This document shows positions 52,030 to 60,701 of a DNA stretch of 64,000 bases, one piece after another; position 1 is the first letter of the stretch; each line of letters begins with the position of its first letter. The notes below the pieces were generated by a model that saw only the letters and a list, made by a program, of their open reading frames with translations, did not search any database and was not told the DNA's origin. The position numbers and the translations under genes are program-made. This DNA is from Gramella sp. MAR_2010_147 (GTDB taxonomy: Bacteria; Bacteroidota; Bacteroidia; Flavobacteriales; Flavobacteriaceae), in NCBI RefSeq assembly GCF_900105135.1, contig NZ_LT629741.1, positions 806,001-870,000 of the forward strand, written 5' to 3'.

Positions 52030-52482
52030 ATGGTAGCTAATAAAGAGGAATTATATCACAAATGCCTGGAAACGGTAAATAAGCAGATCAATAAATATCA
52101 GAATGAAATGGATCAGATAAAAGAATCCATGGAAAATAATGATGCGCATACAGATTATGATGAAGACGATAGCAAAGGGCAGTTATTGGGAGATTTTGAG
52201 AAATATGCTGGATATCTCGATAATTCAAGAAAAATGAAAGAAAAGATTAGTAAGATAGATAGAAAACATTATACAGAAGAGATCGACTTTGGAAGTGTAA
52301 TAGAAACTTCTGAAAATTATTATTTTATCTCGGCTGCGCTAGGACAAATTACATTAGAGGAAGGCAGCACAGTGTATGCAATTTCTACAGATGCGCCTAT
52401 CTATCAAGAAATGAAAGGAAAAAAAGCCGGAGAAAGCTTTAAATTTAACGATAAGGAGCATAAAATCTTAAATGTTCACTAG
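52030..52482 (+). CDS. GreA-like protein
   Basis: This 150-residue protein starts at the ATG at 52030 (MVANKEELYHKCLETVNKQI); the frame is also open from a TTG at 51991, which I reject. An N-terminal helical pair (residues 5-85) leads to an FKBP-like C-terminal domain (GSVIETSENYYFISAALGQI, TLEEGSTVYAISTDAPIYQE and GKKAGESFKFN). That is the Gre factor layout, but the tip between the helices (NDAHTDYDEDDSKGQ) is highly acidic. It may be a divergent Gre-like polymerase-channel binder. This is the second Gre-like gene in the window. Confidence 0.72.
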   Translation: MVANKEELYHKCLETVNKQINKYQNEMDQIKESMENNDAHTDYDEDDSKGQLLGDFEKYAGYLDNSRKMKEKISKIDRKHYTEEIDFGSVIETSENYYFISAALGQITLEEGSTVYAISTDAPIYQEMKGKKAGESFKFNDKEHKILNVH

Positions 52483-52484
52483 AA

Positions 52485-54530
52485 CTATTCAGGATATTCA
52501 ATACGCAGATGGTAGATATTCTTAAGTTTACGCTTAAGGATTTTCTTTACCATCTGTATTTCTTTAAACGTAATATTAGAATTTAAGAATTGTCCCTCTT
52601 CCATTTGCTTATTGATGATCTTCTCTACAAAATTATCTATAAGCACCGACGTTGGCTCCTTAAGACTTTTACTGGCAGCCTCCACACTATCGCACATCAT
52701 TAGTATTGCCGTTTCTTTACTGAACGGTATGGGTCCAGGATATCTAAAATCTTCGGAAGACGTATTTTCATTCGCTTCCTTTTCTTTCATATAAAAATAG
52801 TAAACCGTACTGGTACCGTGATGCGTTCTAATAAAATCTATTACCCTATCTGGCAGATTGTTCTTTTTGGCGATTTCAATACCCTTAATTACATGCTCTA
52901 TAATGATCTGAGCGCTTTCCCTGGGCGATAATTCGTCATGAGAATTAACAGAGGTAGTTTGATTCTCTGTAAAATACGTTGGATTATACATCTTCCCTAT
53001 ATCATGATACAATGCTCCTACCCTGGCCAGCATGGCATTTGCATTAATTTCATTAGCAGCAGCTTCAGCCAGATTTGCCACGTTTAAACTATGATGAAAA
53101 GTTCCCGGAGCTTTCTCTGCAAGTTCTTTTAATAATTTTGAATTCGTATCTGAAAGTTCCAGTAAAGACATATCGCTTACCATTCCAAAGATCTTTTCAT
53201 AAACATAAATCAGTGGCTGAACGAACAATGTCGCTAAACCACCGAGCAAAAAGGTTAGAAATACCTCAGGTTTCATATCATCAATATTTCCTTCCTGAAT
53301 AACTGTAAAAGCAAAATATGCGATAATATAAACCAGCGTGATCTGTCCAACCGAAATAAATAAATTAGCTCTTTTATATAACTCACTAACGGTAAGAATG
53401 GTCACAATCCCTGCAATAATCTGCAAAAACATATACTCATAACTATTGGGGACAATAAACCCTAAAAGAAGAACGGTGATCACGTGGGTGAAAAGTCCTA
53501 ATCTGGCATCAAAAAATGCCTTTAATGTTAATGGCAGTATACATAACGGAACTACATATACATAATCTATATTAAAATTTACAGCCAGGGTAGTAAGCAT
53601 CACCATAAAGATGATGTTGAAAAAAATGAACGTTACTTTTACATTATTTTCGAATATCGCGGTTCGATATTTTCTCATGAACAGTAGCAACATTAATAAA
53701 GCTAAAGCAACAAGCGTACTATAACCAACGATGATCCAATTATAGTTAGATTTGCTCCAAACCTGTGACTCATATTCTGCTTTTAAAGATCTAAGAACAT
53801 TATATTTATTACCTTCAACAACCTCACCTTTTGCTATTATTCTACTGCCTTGTTCTATTATTCCCCGGGTATAGGAAATATTATTCAATTTGCTTTCAAG
53901 TTCTTTTTGAGTAAGCTGATTATTAAAAGTTACGTTAGGCTCTACCGAATTAAAAAACACCTCAAGCAGTTCAATTTTAAAGGATGAGAAGCCGGCATTT
54001 GCAATCTCTTCATTTAAAAAACTTCTAATCTGGCTTTGTTTTAATATCCTTCTATAGGCAACTTCAGAGGCTTCATTTCCCTTTAACAGATAAACTGACT
54101 GATCTGGATCTAAGCGTTCACTTTCCTGTAACAAACCAAACTCATAGATATCATTGACGGTTTTAGTAACAAAATCATCAATAATCGTTTCATAGACATT
54201 TAAGGTCGTATCAGCAAAAACATTCTTCACCTCATTTAATGCGTCCTCATTAACTTTTTCAGGTTTTTTTGTATCAAAGTTATAATAAGGTATATGCGAT
54301 TTTGTTATATCCTGTCTTTCTGCCGATACTTCTTCGTCTGTCTTTAAAATGGCAAAATCGAAAGGGGCATAAAGGTTTTCGTACTGCCAGGGCTTACCCT
54401 TTGGGATATCGTATTTAAATTTACCGCCCTTAGGAAGAAGGTAAACGATTAAAACAGAGGTAAGCACAAACAGGAAAACTTTATAGAAAAGCGCCTGATT
54501 TTTGTAAAGCTTATTAACGAAATCGCTCAT
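52485..54530 (-). CDS. PgpH-like 7TM HD phosphohydrolase
   Basis: This 681-residue membrane protein has an N-terminal helix (ALFYKVFLFVLTSVLIVYLL) and a periplasmic domain at about 50-265. Several membrane helices span about 270-450. A cytoplasmic HDIG domain follows, with FHHSLNVANLAEAAANEINA, RVGALYHDIGKM and IDFIRTHHGTS. This is the YqfF/PgpH layout (7TMR-HDED, 7TM-HD, HD). PgpH proteins hydrolyse cyclic di-AMP, which controls potassium and osmotic balance, a fit with the mechanosensitive channels nearby. It is divergent from the thiolase gene. Confidence 0.9.
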   Translation of the reverse strand: MSDFVNKLYKNQALFYKVFLFVLTSVLIVYLLPKGGKFKYDIPKGKPWQYENLYAPFDFAILKTDEEVSAERQDITKSHIPYYNFDTKKPEKVNEDALNEVKNVFADTTLNVYETIIDDFVTKTVNDIYEFGLLQESERLDPDQSVYLLKGNEASEVAYRRILKQSQIRSFLNEEIANAGFSSFKIELLEVFFNSVEPNVTFNNQLTQKELESKLNNISYTRGIIEQGSRIIAKGEVVEGNKYNVLRSLKAEYESQVWSKSNYNWIIVGYSTLVALALLMLLLFMRKYRTAIFENNVKVTFIFFNIIFMVMLTTLAVNFNIDYVYVVPLCILPLTLKAFFDARLGLFTHVITVLLLGFIVPNSYEYMFLQIIAGIVTILTVSELYKRANLFISVGQITLVYIIAYFAFTVIQEGNIDDMKPEVFLTFLLGGLATLFVQPLIYVYEKIFGMVSDMSLLELSDTNSKLLKELAEKAPGTFHHSLNVANLAEAAANEINANAMLARVGALYHDIGKMYNPTYFTENQTTSVNSHDELSPRESAQIIIEHVIKGIEIAKKNNLPDRVIDFIRTHHGTSTVYYFYMKEKEANENTSSEDFRYPGPIPFSKETAILMMCDSVEAASKSLKEPTSVLIDNFVEKIINKQMEEGQFLNSNITFKEIQMVKKILKRKLKNIYHLRIEYPE

Positions 54531-54643
54531 AGATATTCAGGTAATGCTCAAATGTAGTAAAAATAGGTCTGAATAAGCTTAGGTTATTTAATTCCTTATA
54601 AAATCACTAACTTCGCAACTCTTGAATTAATTAAATTTAAAAC

Positions 54644-55825
54644 ATGAATAAAGAAGTAGTAATAGTAAGCGCTGCGAGGACTCCAATTGGTAGTTTTCTA
54701 GGTAGCTTATCAAGCATTCCAGCCACAAAATTAGGATCCATAGCCATTAAAGGAGCATTAGAAAAGATCAACCTTAAACCTGAAATGGTAGAAGAGGTTT
54801 TAATGGGAAATGTTGTTCAGGCTGGTGTAGGTCAGGCTCCGGCAAGACAGGCTTCTCTAGGTGCAGGAATACCAGATTCGGTTCCATGTACCACAATAAA
54901 TAAAGTATGTGCCAGCGGTATGAAAGCTGTGATGCAAGGAGCACAATCAATTATGTTAGGAGATACCTCAATTGTTGTTGCCGGAGGAATGGAAAACATG
55001 AGTCTTATCCCCCATTACGTGCATATGAGAAACGGGAAGAAGTTTGGTCCTGCTACCCTTGAAGATGGGATGCAAAAGGATGGACTTGTAGATGCGTACG
55101 ATCATAATGCGATGGGAGTTTGTGCAGACCTTTGTGCCACTGAACATAATTTCTCCAGGGAAGACCAGGATAAATTTGCTGTTCAGTCTTATGAAAGATC
55201 AGCAAAAGCATGGAAAGAAGGTAAATTTGATAACGAAGTGGTTCCTGTTGAAGTTCCGCAGAGAAAAGGTGATCCTGTTGTTGTAAAAGAAGATGAGGAG
55301 TTTAAGAATGTTAGAATGGATAAGATCACTTCTCTTAGACCGGCATTCTCTAAAGATGGAACCGTAACAGCTGCAAATGCTTCTACTATTAATGACGGTG
55401 CAGGTTCGGTTATTCTAATGAGCAGGGAAAAAGCAGAAGAGTTAGGTTTAAAGCCATTGGCTACAATTAAAAGTTTTGCAGATGCCGCCACAGAACCTAA
55501 GTGGTTCACTACTGCTCCATCTAAAGCATTACCAAAAGCAATTGACAAAGCCGGAATAAAAATGGATGAAGTAGATTTCTTTGAATTTAATGAAGCTTTC
55601 TCTGTAGTTGGCCTTGCCAATATGAAAATTTTAGGACTAAATGATAAAAATACTAATGTGAATGGTGGAGCCGTTTCATTAGGTCATCCTCTTGGATGCA
55701 GTGGGGTAAGAATCCTTATCACTTTATTAAATGTTCTGGAACAAAATAACGGAAAACTGGGAGCTGCTGCTATTTGTAATGGTGGTGGTGGTGCTTCTGC
55801 AATGATAATTGAACGCAATTCCTAA
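54644..55825 (+). CDS. Acetyl-CoA C-acetyltransferase (thiolase)
   Basis: This 393-residue enzyme starts EVVIVSAARTPIGSFLGSLS. The nucleophilic Cys is in TINKVCASGMKAVMQGAQSI, near 90. GGMENMS, the catalytic His in GGAVSLGHPLGCSG near 350, and the second Cys in CNGGGGASAMII near 380 are all in place. It condenses two acetyl-CoA to acetoacetyl-CoA or cleaves 3-ketoacyl-CoA in fatty acid degradation. The NlpC/P60 gene follows 20 bases later without obvious functional relation. Confidence 0.93.
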   Translation: MNKEVVIVSAARTPIGSFLGSLSSIPATKLGSIAIKGALEKINLKPEMVEEVLMGNVVQAGVGQAPARQASLGAGIPDSVPCTTINKVCASGMKAVMQGAQSIMLGDTSIVVAGGMENMSLIPHYVHMRNGKKFGPATLEDGMQKDGLVDAYDHNAMGVCADLCATEHNFSREDQDKFAVQSYERSAKAWKEGKFDNEVVPVEVPQRKGDPVVVKEDEEFKNVRMDKITSLRPAFSKDGTVTAANASTINDGAGSVILMSREKAEELGLKPLATIKSFADAATEPKWFTTAPSKALPKAIDKAGIKMDEVDFFEFNEAFSVVGLANMKILGLNDKNTNVNGGAVSLGHPLGCSGVRILITLLNVLEQNNGKLGAAAICNGGGGASAMIIERNS

Positions 55826-55845
55826 AAGTTAATTAACTAGATTTA

Positions 55846-56598
55846 ATGCAATACGGGATTTGCCATTTAAGTATTGTACCGCTTAGGGCTTCTGCAACCC
55901 ATCATAGTGAAATGACTTCTCAGTTGTTATATGGGGAACATTTTAAAGTTTTGGAAGAAAGGGCCCAATGGAGCAGGATTCGAAATTCTTATGACGGTTT
56001 TGAAGCCTGGATAGATAAAAAGCAGTATAAAGAAATTGAAGAAACTGAATATTATTCTCTGGAAGAGGATGATATTCAGGTGTCTTCTGATCTTATTGAA
56101 TATATTACCGATGAAAATGGCTTGCTCATGCCTGTTCCTTTAGGTGCGGTTTTAAATTTTACGGCAAAATTAGGTCACAAATTTGAAGGCGCAGGAACTA
56201 AACCTATGGCTTTAAATAAAGATAATATAATCAATACAGCAGCTTTATATTTGAATTCCCCTCATATTTCTGGAGGAAAAAGTCCGTTTGGTATAGATTC
56301 CAGCGGATTTACCCAAACTGTGTATAAATTGAATGGTTATGTAATTCATAGAAATGCAGCCGATCAATCTAAACAAGGGGAAGCCTTAAGCTTTATTGAA
56401 GAAAGTGAACCTGGGGATCTTGCATTTTTTGATGATAACGACGGAATAATTAACCATGTAGGTCTTATCATGAAAGATAATTATATAATCCATGTGGATG
56501 GAAAGGTAAGAATAGACCGTATAGATCATTCCGGAATCTTTAACGCTGAATTAAAACGACACACCCACAAGCTTCGGGTTATTAAAAAGATCATTTAG
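55846..56598 (+). CDS. NlpC/P60-family protein with Ser in place of the catalytic Cys
   Basis: This 250-residue protein has an N-terminal SH3-like domain (HLSIVPLRASATHHSEMTSQ, GEHFKVLEERAQWSRIRNSY) and a C-terminal NlpC/P60 domain from about 125. In active relatives the motif is DCSGF; here codons 56296 onward read DSSGF, so residue 152 is Ser. The following His204 (INHVGLIM) and GEALSFIEESEPGDLAFFDD are retained. The family cleaves peptide bonds in peptidoglycan stems, so this copy may be inactive or altered. There is no signal peptide, unusual for a wall enzyme. It lies 20 bases after the thiolase gene. Confidence 0.87.
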   Translation: MQYGICHLSIVPLRASATHHSEMTSQLLYGEHFKVLEERAQWSRIRNSYDGFEAWIDKKQYKEIEETEYYSLEEDDIQVSSDLIEYITDENGLLMPVPLGAVLNFTAKLGHKFEGAGTKPMALNKDNIINTAALYLNSPHISGGKSPFGIDSSGFTQTVYKLNGYVIHRNAADQSKQGEALSFIEESEPGDLAFFDDNDGIINHVGLIMKDNYIIHVDGKVRIDRIDHSGIFNAELKRHTHKLRVIKKII

Positions 56599-56616
56599 AA
56601 ACTCAAATTTTAGCAC

Positions 56617-56647
56617 AAAAAAACCACCGGAATCCGGTGGTTTTTTT
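56617..56647. terminator. Bidirectional terminator between NlpC/P60 and the TPR gene
   Basis: A perfect 14-bp stem (seven A plus CCACCGG, pairing with its complement) around a 3-base loop, with T runs on both strands. It serves two convergent genes. Confidence 0.9.
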
Positions 56648-56671
56648 ATATCTGATGCTTGTCTATTAAGC

Positions 56672-57904
56672 TTATAATTTAGCCTTTAGCTCATCAACTT
56701 TTTCCTGATTACCTAGATTGGTGTACATATTCATTGCAGTTCTTACAATTTCTTTGTTGTCAGGATCAATTCTCATTGCTTCTTCCAGGTCTGGAAGAAC
56801 CTCCTTATAAAGCTCTTTTCTTTTGGCATCTAATTCATCATAACGAGCATTATCTTCTTTGCTCATTCCCAAGTCATTCATTTCGTCAATAATTGCTCTT
56901 TCCTTACTTAGCTTAGCCGCAATTAAATTTACTCTGGCCTGGTTGAATTCATTATCGATCTCTAAAGCTTTATTGAAATACTCTACAGCTTTCTGAGTAT
57001 CCTCAATTTCAGTATACATTAATCCGATATTGTTAAAAGTCTCAGGATTAGTTGGATCTTTGGAAGCTACTTCTTCAAGAATTTCTCTTGCCTTATCTTT
57101 TTCTCCCATTTGATAATACATGTTAGCTTCAGACTGAAGTAAACCTAGATCTTCAGGGTTAGTAGCTTTTGCCTTGTCTATTGCAATAATAGCCTTGTCA
57201 TAATCTTCCTGACTCATATATATCCTTGCAATTAACTGGGCTATTTCTCCTTTTTTCGAAGGAATATCTTCAACCTGTGGTTCTTTATATTGATTAGTCT
57301 TGATCATTAAGTCCATTTGTTCTTTAGAACCTAAATTTTCTCTTTCGCCACTCTCAATATTTACAGCAGTATATGCTTTTCCAGAACCGTCGTAATCCAA
57401 TTCATTTAATAGCTCCAGATATTCCACTGCTTTATCATAGTCTTTTGCCTGCACCAGGTTATTAGCAGCATAATACAAATAGATCGTATCCTGTTTGCTC
57501 AATTCATAACTCGTATACAGCTTATCTGCTGCAGCTGCATAATCTTCTTTGTTCTGATCTGAAATTGCATCTTGAATAAGATTATTTCTAAGAGCATTCA
57601 GCTCCTCGGCTGCATCATCACTTCCCATATCTACTGCTTTTTGATAGGCCATAGCAGCTGTTTTCATATCTTCAGCAGTAGGGCTACCCGCAGAATAGGC
57701 TTTTCCTTTATATAGATAGAAGTTTTCCTTCCACTTATCATTTAATTCGCCAAGATTTGGTTCAGCAATTTTCAACTGAGCTTTTGCTTCAGTATAATTA
57801 CCATCTTCAATTGCGTCTTCAGCGTTTTTTACTTCGTCCTTTTGTGCAACTGCAGTCATGGTTAGAAATGAGACTGCCGCCGCTGTCAAGATATTAGTTT
57901 TCAT
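56672..57904 (-). CDS. Periplasmic TPR-repeat protein
   Basis: This 410-residue protein has a signal peptide (MKTNILTAAAVSFLTMTAVAQ) and then repeating 34-residue helical pairs: DAIEDGNYTEAKAQLKIAEP, AADKLYTSYELSKQDTIYLY, KAVEYLELLNELDYDGSGKA, KAREILEEVASKDPTNPETF and KAVEYFNKALEIDNEFNQAR, all TPR-like. Such scaffolds hold other proteins; the partner is unknown. It follows gyrA by 18 bases and probably shares its transcript. Confidence 0.87.
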   Translation of the reverse strand: MKTNILTAAAVSFLTMTAVAQKDEVKNAEDAIEDGNYTEAKAQLKIAEPNLGELNDKWKENFYLYKGKAYSAGSPTAEDMKTAAMAYQKAVDMGSDDAAEELNALRNNLIQDAISDQNKEDYAAAADKLYTSYELSKQDTIYLYYAANNLVQAKDYDKAVEYLELLNELDYDGSGKAYTAVNIESGERENLGSKEQMDLMIKTNQYKEPQVEDIPSKKGEIAQLIARIYMSQEDYDKAIIAIDKAKATNPEDLGLLQSEANMYYQMGEKDKAREILEEVASKDPTNPETFNNIGLMYTEIEDTQKAVEYFNKALEIDNEFNQARVNLIAAKLSKERAIIDEMNDLGMSKEDNARYDELDAKRKELYKEVLPDLEEAMRIDPDNKEIVRTAMNMYTNLGNQEKVDELKAKL

Positions 57905-57922
57905 TTTTATTTTGGTTTTTAT

Positions 57923-60454
57923 TTATTCCTCACTATCATCTGCAATAGTTGTGCCATTCGCCAAATCTTCACCGCCTACAGGCTTTTCCGCATCTTCCAT
58001 ATTCTCAACGTCGTCTTCATCATGTAAAACTTTTGCCACCGCAGCAATTGCGTCATTACCTTTTAAATTGATAAGTCTAACTCCCTGGGTAGCACGTCCC
58101 ATAACGCGTAAATCCTCTACAGCCATACGAATTACTATCCCGGATTTATTAATGATCATAAGGTCATCAACATCTGAAACATTCTTAATTGCGACAAGTT
58201 GTCCTGTTTTTTCGGTTACAGAGATCGTCTTCACTCCTTTCCCTCCACGGTTCGTGATGCGGTAATCTTCAAGACTGGATCTCTTTCCATATCCATTTTC
58301 AGAAACCACCAGGATATCAGACTCAAAATCATTAACAGCAATCATTCCTACAACTTCATCACTATCGTCTGCCAGTGTGATCCCTCTTACACCTGAGGCA
58401 TTTCTTCCCATAGGTCTGGTTTTGGATTCTTCGAACCTAATGGCTTTCCCACTTCTAAGACCAAGCATTACCTGGCTATTACCAGTAGTTAACTTTGCTT
58501 CAAGCAATTCATCACCTTCTTTAATAGTAATAGCATTAATTCCATTGGTTCTAGGACGAGAATACTTTTCAAGTCGGGTTTTCTTGACCTGACCTTTTTT
58601 AGTGGCCATGATCACAAAATGATCATTTACATATTCTTCATCTTTAAGATCCTGCGTACATATAAATGCGTTCACTTTATCCTCTGGTTCGATATTTATA
58701 AGATTTTGAATGGCTCTTCCTTTGGAAGCCTTACTTCCTTCTGGAATCTCATAAACACGCATCCAGTAACATTTACCATTCTGAGTAAAGAAAAGCATAT
58801 ACTGATGATTAGTTCCTACGAAAAGATATTCAAGGAAATCCTCATTTCTGGTATTAGATCCTTTTTGCCCAACTCCTCCTCTATTCTGAGTTTTATACTC
58901 ATTAAGTGATGTTCTTTTAATATAACCTGCATGAGAAATAGTAATTACCACTTTTTCATCTGGGATCATATCTTCAATACTAAGATCTCCTCCCGCATAC
59001 TCTATTTGAGAACGACGCTCATCACCATACTTCTCTTTTACTTCAATAAGTTCATCCTTGATTACCTGCATTCTACGCTCTTTACGGGCAAGAATATCCT
59101 CCAGGTCTTCTATAGTTTTTAATATTTCATCATATTCAGCTCTCAACTTATCCTGCTCCAGGCCGGTAAGTTGTCTTAACCTCATTTCTACGATAGCCTT
59201 CGCCTGAACTTCTGAAAGCTCAAAACGGTCTATCAATTTATTTCTAGCCTCTTCTGTATTGGAAGAAGCTCTAATAAGCTTAATTACCTCGTCTATATTA
59301 TCTGAAGCTATGATTAAACCTTCCAGAATATGAGCACGCTCTTTCGCTTTTCTTAATTCAAATTCTGTTCTACGAACAACAACATCATGTCTATGCTCGA
59401 CAAAATGGTAAATAAGATCTTTTAGGTTCAACATCTCTGGTCTCCCCTTTACAAGTGCAATATTATTTACACTAAATGATGACTGAAGTGCTGTATGTTT
59501 AAATAATGTATTTAAAACAATATTAGGAATGGCGTCTCTCTTAATTTGGTAGACGATACGCATCCCGTTCCTGTCTGACTCATCTCTAATAAGGCTGATT
59601 CCTTCAATTTTCTTCTCATTTACAAGATCAGCGGTTTTCTTGATCATATCAGCTTTATTGACTTGATATGGAATTTCTGTAACTACCAGAAATTCTTTAC
59701 CGTTGATCTCTTCCATATGAGATTTGGCTCTCATAACGATTCGTCCTCTTCCAGTTTTAAAAGCTTCCTTTACGCCATCATAACCATAAATAATACCGCC
59801 GGTAGGAAAATCTGGAGCTTTGATATGCTGAATAAGCTCATCTATCTCAATATCATGATTATCAATATAAGCGATCGTTCCATCAATAACTTCAGAAAGA
59901 TTATGAGGCGGCATATTGGTTGCCATCCCAACTGCAATACCACTAGCACCATTCACTAAAAGGTTTGGAACTCTTGTTGGCATTACGATAGGCTCACTTA
60001 AAGAATCATCAAAGTTTAATTGCGTATCAACCGTCTCTTTATCAATATCGGCAAGCATGTCTTCACTAATCTTGCGCATACGAGCCTCTGTATAACGCAT
60101 CGCTGCAGGACTATCTCCATCTACAGAACCAAAGTTACCCTGACCATCAACCAGCATATATCGCATGCTCCAGTGCTGAGCCATTCTTACCATGGTATCG
60201 TAAACAGATGAATCCCCATGTGGGTGATACTTACCTAATACTTCTCCTACAATTCTTGCAGATTTTTTATAGGCTCTATTTGAAAGAACTCCAAGCTCGT
60301 ACATACCGTACAATACTCTTCTATGTACTGGTTTTAGTCCATCGCGCACATCTGGTAACGCACGTGACACAATGACCGACATCGAATAATCGATGTAAGC
60401 CGACTTCATTTCATCTTCAATGTTGATAGGAATTAACTTTTCTCCTTCAGCCAT
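57923..60454 (-). CDS. gyrA: DNA gyrase subunit A
   Basis: This subunit cuts and rejoins DNA in the type II topoisomerase that introduces negative supercoils. It has 843 residues. [20 protein letters not shown] and [20 protein letters not shown] lead to the quinolone-determining region, with [17 protein letters not shown] carrying the Ser and Asp usually found in sensitive strains. Catalytic Tyr is in [10 protein letters not shown]. The C-terminal part holds the six-bladed pinwheel, with blade motifs such as [12 protein letters not shown] and the GyrA box-like [12 protein letters not shown], which wraps DNA. It is divergent from clpC. Confidence 0.96.
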   Translation of the reverse strand: MAEGEKLIPINIEDEMKSAYIDYSMSVIVSRALPDVRDGLKPVHRRVLYGMYELGVLSNRAYKKSARIVGEVLGKYHPHGDSSVYDTMVRMAQHWSMRYMLVDGQGNFGSVDGDSPAAMRYTEARMRKISEDMLADIDKETVDTQLNFDDSLSEPIVMPTRVPNLLVNGASGIAVGMATNMPPHNLSEVIDGTIAYIDNHDIEIDELIQHIKAPDFPTGGIIYGYDGVKEAFKTGRGRIVMRAKSHMEEINGKEFLVVTEIPYQVNKADMIKKTADLVNEKKIEGISLIRDESDRNGMRIVYQIKRDAIPNIVLNTLFKHTALQSSFSVNNIALVKGRPEMLNLKDLIYHFVEHRHDVVVRRTEFELRKAKERAHILEGLIIASDNIDEVIKLIRASSNTEEARNKLIDRFELSEVQAKAIVEMRLRQLTGLEQDKLRAEYDEILKTIEDLEDILARKERRMQVIKDELIEVKEKYGDERRSQIEYAGGDLSIEDMIPDEKVVITISHAGYIKRTSLNEYKTQNRGGVGQKGSNTRNEDFLEYLFVGTNHQYMLFFTQNGKCYWMRVYEIPEGSKASKGRAIQNLINIEPEDKVNAFICTQDLKDEEYVNDHFVIMATKKGQVKKTRLEKYSRPRTNGINAITIKEGDELLEAKLTTGNSQVMLGLRSGKAIRFEESKTRPMGRNASGVRGITLADDSDEVVGMIAVNDFESDILVVSENGYGKRSSLEDYRITNRGGKGVKTISVTEKTGQLVAIKNVSDVDDLMIINKSGIVIRMAVEDLRVMGRATQGVRLINLKGNDAIAAVAKVLHDEDDVENMEDAEKPVGGEDLANGTTIADDSEE

Positions 60455-60701
60455 ATTTAAAAATTTAATTTATCTCAATAAATGTAAGGGGCAATTTACA
60501 TATTTTATCAATTTTAATGGGCATTCAAGACTTGGATAGCCTCCTTTTTATTAACAAATTTTTATTGTGATTTAGTTAATAAGTTCAGTATTTTACACTT
60601 TGAAAATTGAAAGTTATTTTGTCAATTAGCTATTAACTCCCTATTAGGTACAGTTTTTGAACTTCACGGGGTGAAATAAATTTTGAGAAAGGAAGATAAA
60701 A

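Noticed and set aside
57923..60454. Quinolone-resistance change in gyrA
   Set aside because: The key Ser and Asp of the resistance-determining region are both in their usual sensitive form.
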